Shown piece after piece: positions 26,100 to 34,924 of a stretch of DNA of 51,569 bases. The DNA is taken from contig JAZQGX010000166.1 in assembly GCA_045540275.1 (NCBI GenBank), positions 1-51,569 on the forward strand, given 5' to 3'. How positions within the stretch are numbered: position 1 is the first letter of the stretch; every line of letters begins with the position of its first letter. A model generated the notes under the pieces. It ran no database searches. It worked only from the letters and a program-made list of their open reading frames with translations, and was not told the origin of the DNA. The position numbers and the translations under genes were made by a program. The DNA is from RGIG8368 sp045540275. Its GTDB lineage: Bacteria > Verrucomicrobiota > Kiritimatiellia > RFP12 > UBA1067.

Positions 26100-27863
26100 T
26101 CAGCTGCACTCCTGAAGGCGCAATGCCGCTCCGCAATACGCGTAAATGCGGGCGGAGGTGTCATAACGCATTTGCAGCACCTCTTGCGCCAATTTCTTCA
26201 AATCGGAAGCCTGATGCGAACAAATTATGCCTTTGACCGATTTAAGCAACCGAGGCGACATGCTGAGACTGTCTACCCCCATGCCGACCAGCAATGCCGA
26301 AACCACCGGATCCGACGCCGCCTCACCGCAGACCGATATCGGTATACCCTGCCGGTGCGCCGCATCAACCGCCATTTTTATCAACGCCAGCACACCGGGA
26401 TGCGTCGGCTGGTAAAGACGGGAAACCATCTCGTTCGAACGGTCCACCGCCAATGTGTACTGGATCAAATCGTTGGTTCCGACAGAAAAGAAATCGACTT
26501 CCTTCGCCAATGCTTCTGAAATCAACGCCGCCGATGGAATTTCTATCATCACGCCGCGAGGGATGTTTTCGTCAAAAGGCACACCGGCTTTCCTGAGATC
26601 GTCCATGCAACGCAGAAGCTCGATATTTACCGCCCGCAACTCCTCGACGGTCGCTATCATCGGATAGAGAATTTTTACTTTTCCGCTGGTGGAAGCCTTC
26701 AGAATGGCGCACAGCTGCGACCGGAGCACATCGGGATTCCGCAAAAGAAAGCGAATCGACCGATTTCCGAGAAACGGGTTCGCCTCATGGCCGAGAGTGT
26801 CCTCTTCGACCATCTTGTCACCCCCCAGATCGAACAGGCGGATGGTAATTTCACAATTTTCCGGAAGCGCTTTGATCGCTTCGAGATAAAAAGACAACTG
26901 CTCTTCTTCGGAGGGACGTCTGCCGACCGACATCCAGATGTACTCAGTGCGATACAGCCCTACTCCCTCGGCACCGCAACCGATGACATCGCTCCACCGC
27001 GTGTTAGGATCGACATTGGCGCAAAGCTTTATACGGATTCCGTCCAAAGTGACGGTCGGCATCTCGGGAGACGGGCTGTGGTCCGCCCGCAACACCTCAT
27101 CGTGCACGATTCTGCCGAACTCTTCCAACTCCTCGCCACCGGGATTGGCGACCACCTTCCCGTCAGTGCCGTTAAGCAGCAGTTCATCGCCGGTTTTGAC
27201 GTCTCGGGACAAATCCTTCAATCCCACCACCGCCGGAATGCCCAGCGCACGCGCCAACAAAGTGGCGTGAGAGGTTTGACTTCCTTTGTCCGTGGCTATC
27301 CCCAAAATCATCTCACGCGGAAGTCCAATCGTCTCCGCCGGAGTCAATTCATCAGCCACGAGAATTCCGGGGCGCTCCATACGCTCTGCCGCATCGTCGA
27401 CACCGCGAAGATTTCTGATAATACGGCGGGCGATATCGCGAATATCCGAGACCCGTTCGCGCAAATACAGATCATCCATCCCTTCGAAAATTCTGCAGTA
27501 TTTCTCGGTGGTGCGCCAAACCGCCAGCGAGGCATTCTCGTGCAGATCGCGGATATGTACGGCGTATGACTCCATCATTTCGGGATCCGCCAGCATCATA
27601 AGATGTCCCTGGAAAACCGAAGAGCCGCTCTCGCTGTTGACTCGAAGTTCCAGCTCGGCCGCCATCGCCTCAATTTGCCTGCGGGTCACGGAAATTGCAG
27701 TCTCAAGCTTTTTCCACTCGGCATCAGCTTCGGCGGGGAGAATCTCATAATCCGGAACTTGAATTTCCGCAGCCGAACGGAACACATAAGCAGGACCTGC
27801 GGCATACCCGTGCGATGCCGCAACTCCCGAATAAATTCTAACAGGCTGGAAATTTCCGTTTAT
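26100..27863 (-). CDS. ptsI: Phosphoenolpyruvate-protein phosphotransferase (PTS Enzyme I), unusual start codon
   Basis: About 587 residues from the proposed start. The phosphohistidine site SQTSHATLLARALGIPAVVG, PEP site GVGLYRTEYIWM, DLGGDKM, NDLIQYTLAVDR and catalytic CGEAASDP are intact. It takes phosphate from PEP and passes it to HPr, encoded just upstream. The conserved N-terminus (SGVAASHGYAAGPAYV) continues upstream of the GTG at 27785, yet the frame contains no ATG, GTG or TTG back to a stop codon inside ptsH. Candidate starts are ATA at 27863, with GGGAG 8 nt upstream and 20 nt after the HPr stop, or ATT at 27836, which aligns with the E. coli protein start. Sugar-specific EII components are absent from the window. 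Confidence 0.93.
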   Translation of the reverse strand: MNGNFQPVRIYSGVAASHGYAAGPAYVFRSAAEIQVPDYEILPAEADAEWKKLETAISVTRRQIEAMAAELELRVNSESGSSVFQGHLMMLADPEMMESYAVHIRDLHENASLAVWRTTEKYCRIFEGMDDLYLRERVSDIRDIARRIIRNLRGVDDAAERMERPGILVADELTPAETIGLPREMILGIATDKGSQTSHATLLARALGIPAVVGLKDLSRDVKTGDELLLNGTDGKVVANPGGEELEEFGRIVHDEVLRADHSPSPEMPTVTLDGIRIKLCANVDPNTRWSDVIGCGAEGVGLYRTEYIWMSVGRRPSEEEQLSFYLEAIKALPENCEITIRLFDLGGDKMVEEDTLGHEANPFLGNRSIRFLLRNPDVLRSQLCAILKASTSGKVKILYPMIATVEELRAVNIELLRCMDDLRKAGVPFDENIPRGVMIEIPSAALISEALAKEVDFFSVGTNDLIQYTLAVDRSNEMVSRLYQPTHPGVLALIKMAVDAAHRQGIPISVCGEAASDPVVSALLVGMGVDSLSMSPRLLKSVKGIICSHQASDLKKLAQEVLQMRYDTSARIYAYCGAALRLQECS

Positions 27864-27883
27864 GGCTAGAACTCCCGACTGAA

Positions 27884-28177
27884 TTACTGTTCGTTGGGAA
27901 TATCGAATTTGCGCTCGACAAGCGCCTCAAGAGCGTCAAGAACCTCTTTGGCCTGCACGCCCTCGGCTGTAACCGTCAAAGTCGAACCGCAAACCGCCTC
28001 AAGCGTCATCATCGCCATGATACTTTTGCCGGAAACGGTAATTCCATCCTTGGAAACCTTGACGTCCGCATTGTAGCGAGAGGCAACTTTAGCGAACAAA
28101 CCCGCAGGACGAACATGCATCCCGTACTTGTTCTTAATTACAAAATTTCTCGTCTCCGTCATCGAATTTTCGCCCAT
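27884..28177 (-). CDS. ptsH: Phosphocarrier protein HPr
   Basis: 97 residues from ATG at 28177 (GAGG 6 nt upstream); TTG at 28183 and ATG at 28162 are alternatives. The Enzyme I-phosphorylated histidine is in KYGMHVRPAGLF, and the HPr-kinase serine is in TVSGKSIMAMMTLEA, so both regulatory sites are kept. HPr carries phosphate from Enzyme I and, when phosphorylated on serine by HprK, signals carbon status. It lies directly between hprK and ptsI, all on the same strand. Confidence 0.96.
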   Translation of the reverse strand: MGENSMTETRNFVIKNKYGMHVRPAGLFAKVASRYNADVKVSKDGITVSGKSIMAMMTLEAVCGSTLTVTAEGVQAKEVLDALEALVERKFDIPNEQ

Positions 28178-28179
28178 GT

Positions 28180-29139
28180 TCAACCTCGCATGTTGACATT
28201 GTTGCGTTTAAGTCTGGCATCCAAATCTTCTGCCGCCACATAACCTGACAGCTTAAGTTTGTGGGACTGAGCCGCAGTTTCCACCAGATTTACCAAATCA
28301 CGTCCCGGGGCGACAGGTATCGTCAATCTCGGAACATTTATGCCGAGAATATCCTTGTACTGCTTCTCCATCCCGGTTCGATCGAAATCGCTGGACGCAT
28401 TTGCACGAAGGAAGGTAATCACCAAATCGAGCTTCATCTCATCCTTGACCGTTCCCACCCCGAAAATCCACGGAATATAGATAATGCCGATACCGCGGAT
28501 TTCCATGTAGTTTTTCGTCAACTTTTTGGATGAGGCGATAAGACGATTTGAACCATCGCGTTTGAAAATCGTGAAATCGTCAGCCACCAGCGCATAACCG
28601 CGTTTGATCAAACCCAAAGCGGTTTCGCTCTTTCCAATTCCCGCATCTCCCTCCAGAAAAACCCCAACTCCGGCCACATCAAGCATCGTGCCGTGAAGTG
28701 CGCAACGCGGCGCCATCAGATTCTCAAGCACGAATGCGGAAAGGTGTATGAAATAACGGGTTTCAAGCTCTGTCTGGAAAACGGCAATGTGTTTCTCTTC
28801 ACCCAATGACAATGCCTCGGCGAACGGCTCCAATCCTCTGGCGAAAACCAAACAGGGAATGCTCCGGGAGAACAGCGCATCTATTCGCTGCCGTCTGACA
28901 TCGGCACTGAGAGTTTTAAGGTACGAATATTCAGCAAGACCTATCACCTGAATACGCTTCCAGGCAAAATTTTCAAAAAACCCGGTAAGCGCCAGACCGG
29001 AACGGTGCGACAACGGCTCTGGGATTTCACGCTCCAGCGCCTCATCGCACTCACCGGTCAACGAAACAAGATGCAAGCGGCCCTTCCCCTCGTTGAAGAA
29101 TTGCCGCACTGTGATACTGTTGAAATCCGTACCGTTCAT
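28180..29139 (-). CDS. hprK: HPr kinase/phosphorylase
   Basis: 319 residues. The N-terminal domain is followed by a C-terminal catalytic domain with HGTMLDV, the P-loop GDAGIGKSETAL, LVADDFT and the family signature EIRGIGIIYIPWIFG. It phosphorylates HPr on serine with ATP (or pyrophosphate) and removes that phosphate. ATG at 29139 with TAGG 8 nt upstream; the longer in-frame ATG at 29178 would overlap hpf. Having hprK with ptsH and ptsI gives a complete regulatory module. The gene lies 7 nt after hpf. Confidence 0.96.
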   Translation of the reverse strand: MNGTDFNSITVRQFFNEGKGRLHLVSLTGECDEALEREIPEPLSHRSGLALTGFFENFAWKRIQVIGLAEYSYLKTLSADVRRQRIDALFSRSIPCLVFARGLEPFAEALSLGEEKHIAVFQTELETRYFIHLSAFVLENLMAPRCALHGTMLDVAGVGVFLEGDAGIGKSETALGLIKRGYALVADDFTIFKRDGSNRLIASSKKLTKNYMEIRGIGIIYIPWIFGVGTVKDEMKLDLVITFLRANASSDFDRTGMEKQYKDILGINVPRLTIPVAPGRDLVNLVETAAQSHKLKLSGYVAAEDLDARLKRNNVNMRG

Positions 29140-29146
29140 TTCGAGC

Positions 29147-29470
29147 CTACTGTTTGGCGGCAACGCGCATGCAGGCATCCTTCAGCTTGGAGCGGTTCTC
29201 GCGAATCTGACGAGCGGTGCGGTTGAACGCAACGTCAATCGCCGACGCGCCGGTTTCCGCCTGTGCGGTTGAAGACAACAGCCCAAGATCCTTCATCTGG
29301 GCGACGAATTCAGCGGAATAGAAATGGTTCTGCTTGTCAACAACCACCTTCAAACTGATGGTTCTCGGAAATTTTTCCGCAAAACGCTTTGCCTGACCCT
29401 CGGCATATTCCTTGATGCCGCCAAAATTTTTTTCGCTCAGATGGCGCACGGTAACTTCAATGTTTGTCAT
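29147..29470 (-). CDS. hpf: Short ribosome hibernation promoting factor (HPF/RaiA family)
   Basis: 107 residues with the beta-alpha-beta-beta-beta-alpha HPF fold: VTVRHLSEKNFGGIKEYAE, then ISLKVVVDKQNHFYSAEFVAQ, ending in a basic helix. There is no C-terminal dimerisation domain, so this is the short type that works with RMF or alone to inactivate ribosomes at rest. AAGGAG is 7 nt upstream. Its place between lptB and PTS genes mirrors the rpoN-hpf-ptsN order of Proteobacteria. Confidence 0.9.
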   Translation of the reverse strand: MTNIEVTVRHLSEKNFGGIKEYAEGQAKRFAEKFPRTISLKVVVDKQNHFYSAEFVAQMKDLGLLSSTAQAETGASAIDVAFNRTARQIRENRSKLKDACMRVAAKQ

Positions 29471-29506
29471 GGTTTTTCTCCTTCTCTTATTGGGTTTTGC
29501 TTCAGT

Positions 29507-30244
29507 TTACATTCTAAAATCGCTACCGAGATAAAGCTCGCGGGCTTTCTCGTCGTTGACAAGGAAATCACTATTCCCTTCGCACAGTATCCGTCCTTCA
29601 TAAACCAGATACGCCCGATCCACAATTGAAAGCGTCTCACGCACATTGTGGTCGGTGACAATCACGCCAAGCCCCTTGGCCTTCAGCGAAAGAACAATCT
29701 CCTGGATATCGTGCACTGCGAGAGGATCGACTCCGCTGAACGGCTCGTCAAGCATCAGAATAGCCGGCTGCCGCACCAGCGCACGGGCAATCTCAAGTTT
29801 GCGGCGTTCGCCTCCGCTGAGCGTATAGGCAGGCTGTTTGGCGACCTTGGTCAAACCCAGCTCGTCGAGCAACGCATCCATGCGCTCAACCCGTTCGGCC
29901 TTGGGAAGCTCCATCGTCTGAAGAATCGCCATCAGGTTGTCCTGAACCGAGAGCTTGCGGAACACCGAAGCTTCCTGCGCCAAATACCCTAATCCGAGAC
30001 GCGCACGCTTGTACACCGGCATCCTTGTAATGTCATGCTCGCGGAATGTGACACACCCCTCATCGGGCTTGACCAAACCGACAACCATGTAAAAAGTGGT
30101 GGTCTTCCCCGCTCCGTTCGGCCCCAACAGACCAACCACCTCACCGCAACTTGCGGTAAGCGAAACGCCATTGACCACGGTGCGCTCGCCATAACGCTTG
30201 ACGAGTCCCCGGGCGACAATATCGGGTGTTTGCATATCACTCAT
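29507..30244 (-). CDS. lptB: Lipopolysaccharide export ATPase LptB
   Basis: A 245-residue ABC ATPase: Walker A LLGPNGAGKTTTFYM, GLGYLAQEASVFRKLSV (the LptB Q-loop region), LSGGERRKLEIARAL signature, Walker B ILMLDEPFSGVDP and the switch histidine in VTDHNVRETL. It is typical of LptB, which powers LPS extraction with LptFG and LptC; lptFG are not in the window. ATG overlaps the lptA stop by 4 nt. It implies an LPS-bearing outer membrane. Confidence 0.95.
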   Translation of the reverse strand: MSDMQTPDIVARGLVKRYGERTVVNGVSLTASCGEVVGLLGPNGAGKTTTFYMVVGLVKPDEGCVTFREHDITRMPVYKRARLGLGYLAQEASVFRKLSVQDNLMAILQTMELPKAERVERMDALLDELGLTKVAKQPAYTLSGGERRKLEIARALVRQPAILMLDEPFSGVDPLAVHDIQEIVLSLKAKGLGVIVTDHNVRETLSIVDRAYLVYEGRILCEGNSDFLVNDEKARELYLGSDFRM

Positions 30245-30822
30245 TGCTGCGATATCCCCCCTTTTTCAGCGGCTTCCGTCTTGGAGTTCTTATCTTTTCC
30301 GCCGAGCATACCGGGCGGGAGAATAACTCTGCTGCCCTCGAACACCTCCATCCGCTCGTCATCAAGCCAAAAAACGATGCGATTGCCGATAACCGTTCCC
30401 GACCGTTCTCCGCCGCTGCTCAAGGAGGCGTTGCCGGTCATCACAATCTGCCCCTCCTTGCGGGTGTAGACGGCGCGATCGCACTTGGCGGAACGCGTGT
30501 CATTCGAAATCGACACATTGCCGACCGCCATGATCTGCTGCACTTCCTGACTGTCGTTTGTTCCGTCCATAAAAAGCAGAAGACGATCCGACTTCATCAG
30601 AAAACGGGCATCATCAACTTTGACATTTCGATCAAACAGAATGACCCCCTCTTTGTTGTCGTATTCAATCTTGTCCGCAGTGATGATGCTCTGGCGATTG
30701 GTTCCCGCCCCTTTCGAACCGCTGTCCAGAAGAGTTGAAAGCGAGCCGCGCCCTCCGGCGGCTGACGATGTCAGCGCGCACAGTGCAACGGAAAGAAACA
30801 TCATGCCAATATTGAAACTCAT
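30241..30822 (-). CDS. lptA: LptA-like periplasmic LPS transport protein
   Basis: 193 residues with a signal peptide ending near SSAAG. The mature part is an OstA-N beta-jellyroll (IITADKIEYDNKEGVILFDR, VEQQIMAVGNVSISN-like strands, YTRKEGQIVMTGNASLSSGG) that polymerises to bridge membranes. The C-terminus is a low-complexity lysine/serine tail. It overlaps lptC and lptB by 4 nt on each side (ATGA), the tight packing of an lptCAB operon. Identification is strengthened by these neighbours. Confidence 0.88.
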   Translation of the reverse strand: MSFNIGMMFLSVALCALTSSAAGGRGSLSTLLDSGSKGAGTNRQSIITADKIEYDNKEGVILFDRNVKVDDARFLMKSDRLLLFMDGTNDSQEVQQIMAVGNVSISNDTRSAKCDRAVYTRKEGQIVMTGNASLSSGGERSGTVIGNRIVFWLDDERMEVFEGSRVILPPGMLGGKDKNSKTEAAEKGGISQQ

Positions 30823-31328
30823 CGTTTTAACCTCCCAAACGACCCCTTTAAACGTCCGGTTCTGATTTCACCGCGCGACAGCAGGCGCACATAGCGATTC
30901 GCCGCGGAAAAATACATTCCTTCGCAGGAAATTTCGTCACCGTCCCTGCTGCCCTTGACCCTTCCTTTGCAATAGCCGCGCCGCCCTTTGCGATCGAATA
31001 GGCAATCCTCTGCCTCCAGACATCCGGTCAGTTTCCCGTCGGCAGAAAACATCTCAATGGTTACTCCCAGAGCAAAGACATAACGCAAATCAAGCAACTG
31101 CGCTCTTTTTGCCTTGAGCCTGGTCTTGACCGCACCGTTGTCCCAGCTTTCCACCGGCAGCGTCAAATTCTCGACAGGGGCATCCATGGCGGCGCGTTTC
31201 GCCTGCCACTGACCGGCCAAATCAGTCCACTCCGCGTCGGTATGCAGATCAAACCACGCATCAACATCCGCCTCCCCGAAAGCGAAGGTAAGGCTCAATA
31301 ACAATATCGTCAATATTTTGAATGCCAT
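30819..31328 (-). CDS. lptC: LptC-like protein
   Basis: 169 residues from ATG at 31328: a hydrophobic N-terminal signal or anchor (KILTILLLSLTFAFG) and a beta-rich body (FALGVTIEMFSADGKLTGCL, EGMYFSAANRYVRLL) that fits the LptC/OstA superfamily, with the expected position before lptA. An in-frame TTG at 31349 has AAGGA 6 nt upstream, a better ribosome site than any before the ATG, so the protein may be seven residues longer. A short hairpin (ACCCG/CGGGT) surrounds that TTG. Membership in the family is by length, pattern and context. Confidence 0.72.
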   Translation of the reverse strand: MAFKILTILLLSLTFAFGEADVDAWFDLHTDAEWTDLAGQWQAKRAAMDAPVENLTLPVESWDNGAVKTRLKAKRAQLLDLRYVFALGVTIEMFSADGKLTGCLEAEDCLFDRKGRRGYCKGRVKGSRDGDEISCEGMYFSAANRYVRLLSRGEIRTGRLKGSFGRLKR

Positions 31329-31387
31329 GTCCAAGATAAAACCCGTCAAATCGGGTCCTTAAATCGCCCAATTACGAAATCGGTAAT

Positions 31388-31416
31388 ATTTTCCCTATTT
31401 TTCGATAAAAGGTCAA
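31388..31416 (-). promoter_or_regulatory. Candidate promoter of the lpt-hpf-PTS operon
   Basis: Minus strand TTGACC (31416-31411), a 17-nt spacer and GAAAAT (31393-31388). The -10 is weak. It lies in the 114-nt gap between the GH28 stop and lptC. Confidence 0.3.
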
Positions 31417-31463
31417 GGAAAAACCCGTCCCTTTCATCAAACTCCGGCACCCAAGCGACGCTT

Positions 31464-32705
31464 TCAGCGCACAATGACATTTTTCGCATTTTCAATGCGG
31501 TTTGAGCTACACACTTTCTTGATGCGGACATTTTCGAGTTTCACGCCGTCTACCGGATTTCGCGCATCGCCGCGGATGTCGACAAGCCTCTCGGCCTCTT
31601 CGACCTCGACATTCTTCATCACAAGATCACGTATGGGGGTCACGCGAACCTCGTGCGTCGGAAATCCTCTCCATTGGTAGAGGACATCGGTTTCTACCGC
31701 CATCACGCCGAAACGGACCTTTTTCGCCTTGATATTCTCCATGCGGATATTCTCGACAAATCCGCCGCGGCGCTCGTTGGTCTTGACATAGAATAGACGC
31801 AACGCCTCACTCTCAAGAGTGCAATCGTGCATGTGGACATTCCTGACCCCGCCTGATATCTCGCTGCCGATGCCGAGCAGAACATGCCCGTTGACGACGG
31901 TACAGTTGCGCACTTCAATATTCTCGCTCGGTGTTGCGAGCCGCCACGCATCCTGATTGCGTCCAGATTTGATGACGACCGCATCGTCCCCCTGATCGAA
32001 ACGGCACTTTTCAACCAGAACGTTTCTGGACATCTCAATGTCGATTCCGTCGTTGTTGTGTCCGTGCGCATAGACATCTAGTCCGCGAACCACCACCCCG
32101 TCGCAGAGGAAGAAGTGTATCGTCCAGAACGGCGACTGGTGTATTTTGAACCCGTCAAGCCGCACATTGGCACATCGGTTGAAATGCATAAGATGCGGCC
32201 GCACGTTCGATTCGGGGATTTTCGTAAGATCACGAACCTTTAGCGGCACCAAAAAACTGCACCAGTCGTACAGCATTCTGGTCGATTTCATGTGTTGCTT
32301 GCCGCGAACAAACCACGAGCGCCAGAATTCCATTTTGGGAGCGAACATCCCCTTGCCGGTGATTGCGACATTGGTGCATCCGTAAGCGTACACGAGCGGC
32401 GAATAGTTGAGACACTCGACGCCCTCCCAGCTGGTCGGCACCGCCGGAAGATATTTTTCCGGGTCATCGGGAAAGATTATTTTCGCCCCCGTTTCAAGAT
32501 GCAGCTCGATATTGCTCTTGAGTTTGATTGGCCCATCCGTCAAATGCTCCCCCGCCGGAACAGTCACCCGTCCGCCGCCGTTGGCCGCGATCCTGTCAAT
32601 CTCGCGCTGGATGGAGAACTTAGCCGTGCATACGCCGCACGTCATAGCGACCGCGATGGCGATGACGATTGTACTTCCTGGTTGTTTTTTCATATCGCAA
32701 ACCAT
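31464..32705 (-). CDS. GH28 polygalacturonase-like secreted glycoside hydrolase
   Basis: 413 residues with a signal peptide (IVIAIAVAMTCGVCTA). The right-handed beta-helix of GH28 is visible from repeated strand turns, and the active site as HNNDGIDIEMSRNVLVEKC with the catalytic aspartates, QGDDAVVIKSG, and LRLFYVKTN in place of the usual RIKT. It would cleave galacturonan or rhamnogalacturonan pectin outside the cytoplasm. GAGGAG 7 nt before the ATG at 32705 lies across the stop region of the esterase gene (10-nt gap), so the two are coupled. Long in-frame upstream codons belong to the esterase and are not used. Confidence 0.9.
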   Translation of the reverse strand: MVCDMKKQPGSTIVIAIAVAMTCGVCTAKFSIQREIDRIAANGGGRVTVPAGEHLTDGPIKLKSNIELHLETGAKIIFPDDPEKYLPAVPTSWEGVECLNYSPLVYAYGCTNVAITGKGMFAPKMEFWRSWFVRGKQHMKSTRMLYDWCSFLVPLKVRDLTKIPESNVRPHLMHFNRCANVRLDGFKIHQSPFWTIHFFLCDGVVVRGLDVYAHGHNNDGIDIEMSRNVLVEKCRFDQGDDAVVIKSGRNQDAWRLATPSENIEVRNCTVVNGHVLLGIGSEISGGVRNVHMHDCTLESEALRLFYVKTNERRGGFVENIRMENIKAKKVRFGVMAVETDVLYQWRGFPTHEVRVTPIRDLVMKNVEVEEAERLVDIRGDARNPVDGVKLENVRIKKVCSSNRIENAKNVIVR

Positions 32706-32715
32706 GACAAACTCC

Positions 32716-34734
32716 TCAAAAACCCAGCTTTTTATTTTCCAGCAGATCCGTCCAGTCGTAATCAAGGAGTGCACCGTTGACGACATTGGCATAAGGCACA
32801 TAAGCACTCTGGCGAATCGACGACGCCCAGCTCTCGGGCGCGAGCATACATACGACATTCGAAAACAGATCACCTCCGGCAACAAACGCGTGTGCCGCCG
32901 GAATACATTGCCTACCGTGTGCAAGCGCCTCAACTTTTCTCCCGGTCAGCTTCTTCAGAAAATCGGCGAGTACCATCATCTCCTCGGCTCTCACTCCGAC
33001 GAGAGACCTGCCGAGCATGTAGTACAGTAGCGAAAGCGGCTCGTCAGAAGATTCATTTGAATAGAAACGATGCTTGACCGCGCCGGTTTCCCCCACCCCG
33101 GCAAGATCGGCGACCATTACGGCATTGCCCTGTTTCAAATTCTGCTGAACCAGCACCCGGTGTATTGCCCTGTCGGCACGGTCGTCCACAATCAGCACCG
33201 CGCCTTTCACGCCCCCACTTGGCATAAAAGTCAGTGCAGGGACTTTGTTGCCGTCGTAGAAGACGTAAACCTGACGAATAACCTTTGAACAATCCGGGAG
33301 CGACACATCAAAGAGGTTCGTTTCAACCTGGAAAGAGATATTCTCGAGTTTGCGGATATTGGCGCGTCTGCACACGACCTCCGCCGACACCCTGCGGCCT
33401 GGATTCCGCCGCAACGATTCCGCTCGCGCCAAATCGTCTTTGAGATAGTCATAGATACTCTTGAATCCCGGAAGGTGTTTGACCGCCCCTTTCGGTGTAA
33501 CATTGTTCGCCTTGCCGTTGAGTCCCGCATCGACTTTTTTGATATCAAAGCCCACATCAAGTTTCCGCAATGCGGACACGTCAATTTCCGGCAATGACCG
33601 ATCACCTGCCAACCAACGTTGCATCCATTGGATTGAAGAGACCCGGGTGGACTCCTTCCATCCATGACGTCCGGGAACATCGGTAATTCCGTAACACTTT
33701 GCATCAATGCCGCATTTTTTGGCAACGTTGGTCACAAGCGCGTATGTGCTATACGTCCCGGCGACGGGAAAGAAATCCTCAAAGGAGGCATGAATTCTTA
33801 CGGCATTTCCTCCCAAAAGCGCCAACCCGGCATGATTGAGACCGAAACCAAGCTGATTGAACACATTTTGTTCGGCATCTTGCGCACCGACATTCCTGGC
33901 CGTTTCTCGCAACGACGACAAATAGCATGAAGGAGCCGCACAGACGATGCGCGGATCAACAGCCATCAGGAACGACGTCACCGTGCCACCCCCGGAATTG
34001 CCCATGCACCCGACACCATCCTTGCGGACATCATCGCGGGTCATGAGATAATCAATCGCCCTTATACCGTCCCAGAGCCGCTGACGAAGCATATTCTGTC
34101 CGAGGAGCGCCGCAAGAGAACCATAGTGGTTGTGCGAATCGCATAAAAACCCGCCGGGCACCTGCTCTCTTTCCCCCTGTGCAACGGGATCGACTATCAG
34201 AACCGCAAAGCCCGCCTCAGCTCCCAGCACCGCACCTCTCTGATAGCCGTCCATGCCCTTTCCGCTATAACTGTGTCCGCACGCAAGAAGGATGCCGTGA
34301 TATGGAGGATTGTATTTCGCTGCATCCGGCAGAAACAGAAGAGAGGTAACATAGACCCCCGGGCTACTCTCAAAAATCACCTTCTCGATTCTGTATCCCG
34401 CACATGGAATCATTGTGACAGTCTTTGCGTTGAGCGGCGTCTTTTCGATTTCCAATCCACCGATCGACTCAATGAGCCGCTTGCGCATTTCACGCCGGTG
34501 CGCATCATATTCCTTTTGAGAATCAAGCAGTCCCCAAGCCTCATCCGCCTTTCTGTCGGCCTCGGCAAATGTTTTGAAGATGCTGTTCCACGAATTAAAC
34601 TCGTCGCTTTGAGGCAGAATCCTGCTTCTCAGCACATTCGCCAATGTGTCCTGATTGGCATCCGCCGCTTTGGGGGCACAGAACGCGGAAACCACGCAGA
34701 GTGAAACTGTCGAAAGAACGATATTAAATCTCAT
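32716..34734 (-). CDS. Secreted acetylxylan-esterase-like alpha/beta hydrolase
   Basis: 672 residues with a signal peptide (ending near AFCAP). The N-terminal alpha/beta hydrolase has a nucleophile elbow GCMGNSGGGT and a histidine in DVPGRHGWKES, in the style of Abhydrolase_7/AXE1 proteins found in polysaccharide-utilisation loci of PVC and Bacteroidota; a second, less conserved hydrolase-like half follows (VLIVDDRADRA). With the GH28 gene 10 nt downstream it probably removes acetyl esters from pectin. AAGG lies 9 nt before the ATG. A promoter about 190 nt upstream leaves a long leader. Confidence 0.85.
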   Translation of the reverse strand: MRFNIVLSTVSLCVVSAFCAPKAADANQDTLANVLRSRILPQSDEFNSWNSIFKTFAEADRKADEAWGLLDSQKEYDAHRREMRKRLIESIGGLEIEKTPLNAKTVTMIPCAGYRIEKVIFESSPGVYVTSLLFLPDAAKYNPPYHGILLACGHSYSGKGMDGYQRGAVLGAEAGFAVLIVDPVAQGEREQVPGGFLCDSHNHYGSLAALLGQNMLRQRLWDGIRAIDYLMTRDDVRKDGVGCMGNSGGGTVTSFLMAVDPRIVCAAPSCYLSSLRETARNVGAQDAEQNVFNQLGFGLNHAGLALLGGNAVRIHASFEDFFPVAGTYSTYALVTNVAKKCGIDAKCYGITDVPGRHGWKESTRVSSIQWMQRWLAGDRSLPEIDVSALRKLDVGFDIKKVDAGLNGKANNVTPKGAVKHLPGFKSIYDYLKDDLARAESLRRNPGRRVSAEVVCRRANIRKLENISFQVETNLFDVSLPDCSKVIRQVYVFYDGNKVPALTFMPSGGVKGAVLIVDDRADRAIHRVLVQQNLKQGNAVMVADLAGVGETGAVKHRFYSNESSDEPLSLLYYMLGRSLVGVRAEEMMVLADFLKKLTGRKVEALAHGRQCIPAAHAFVAGGDLFSNVVCMLAPESWASSIRQSAYVPYANVVNGALLDYDWTDLLENKKLGF

Positions 34735-34924
34735 ATTGCATCACCTTACACTCATACAAAAATCAGCCTGTACACGGGGGTTAGAGGAAGAAAGCCAATG
34801 ACGAGAAAAGGCGCGAAACCCAGGCTCATCGATAAATGCGTCAATCTCCGGCACGGGGAAACATCTCCGCAGGGAGGCGATCCTGAGAAGCAGGTCTCTT
34901 CTCTCCAAACCACAATTGTCCTAT

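Noticed and set aside
26787..27569. A 260-codon plus-strand frame
   Set aside because: Antisense shadow of ptsI, with no domain and no ribosome site.
34752..34829. 25-codon hydrophobic ORF in the esterase leader
   Set aside because: No ribosome binding site and no recognisable family; noted only as part of the leader finding.
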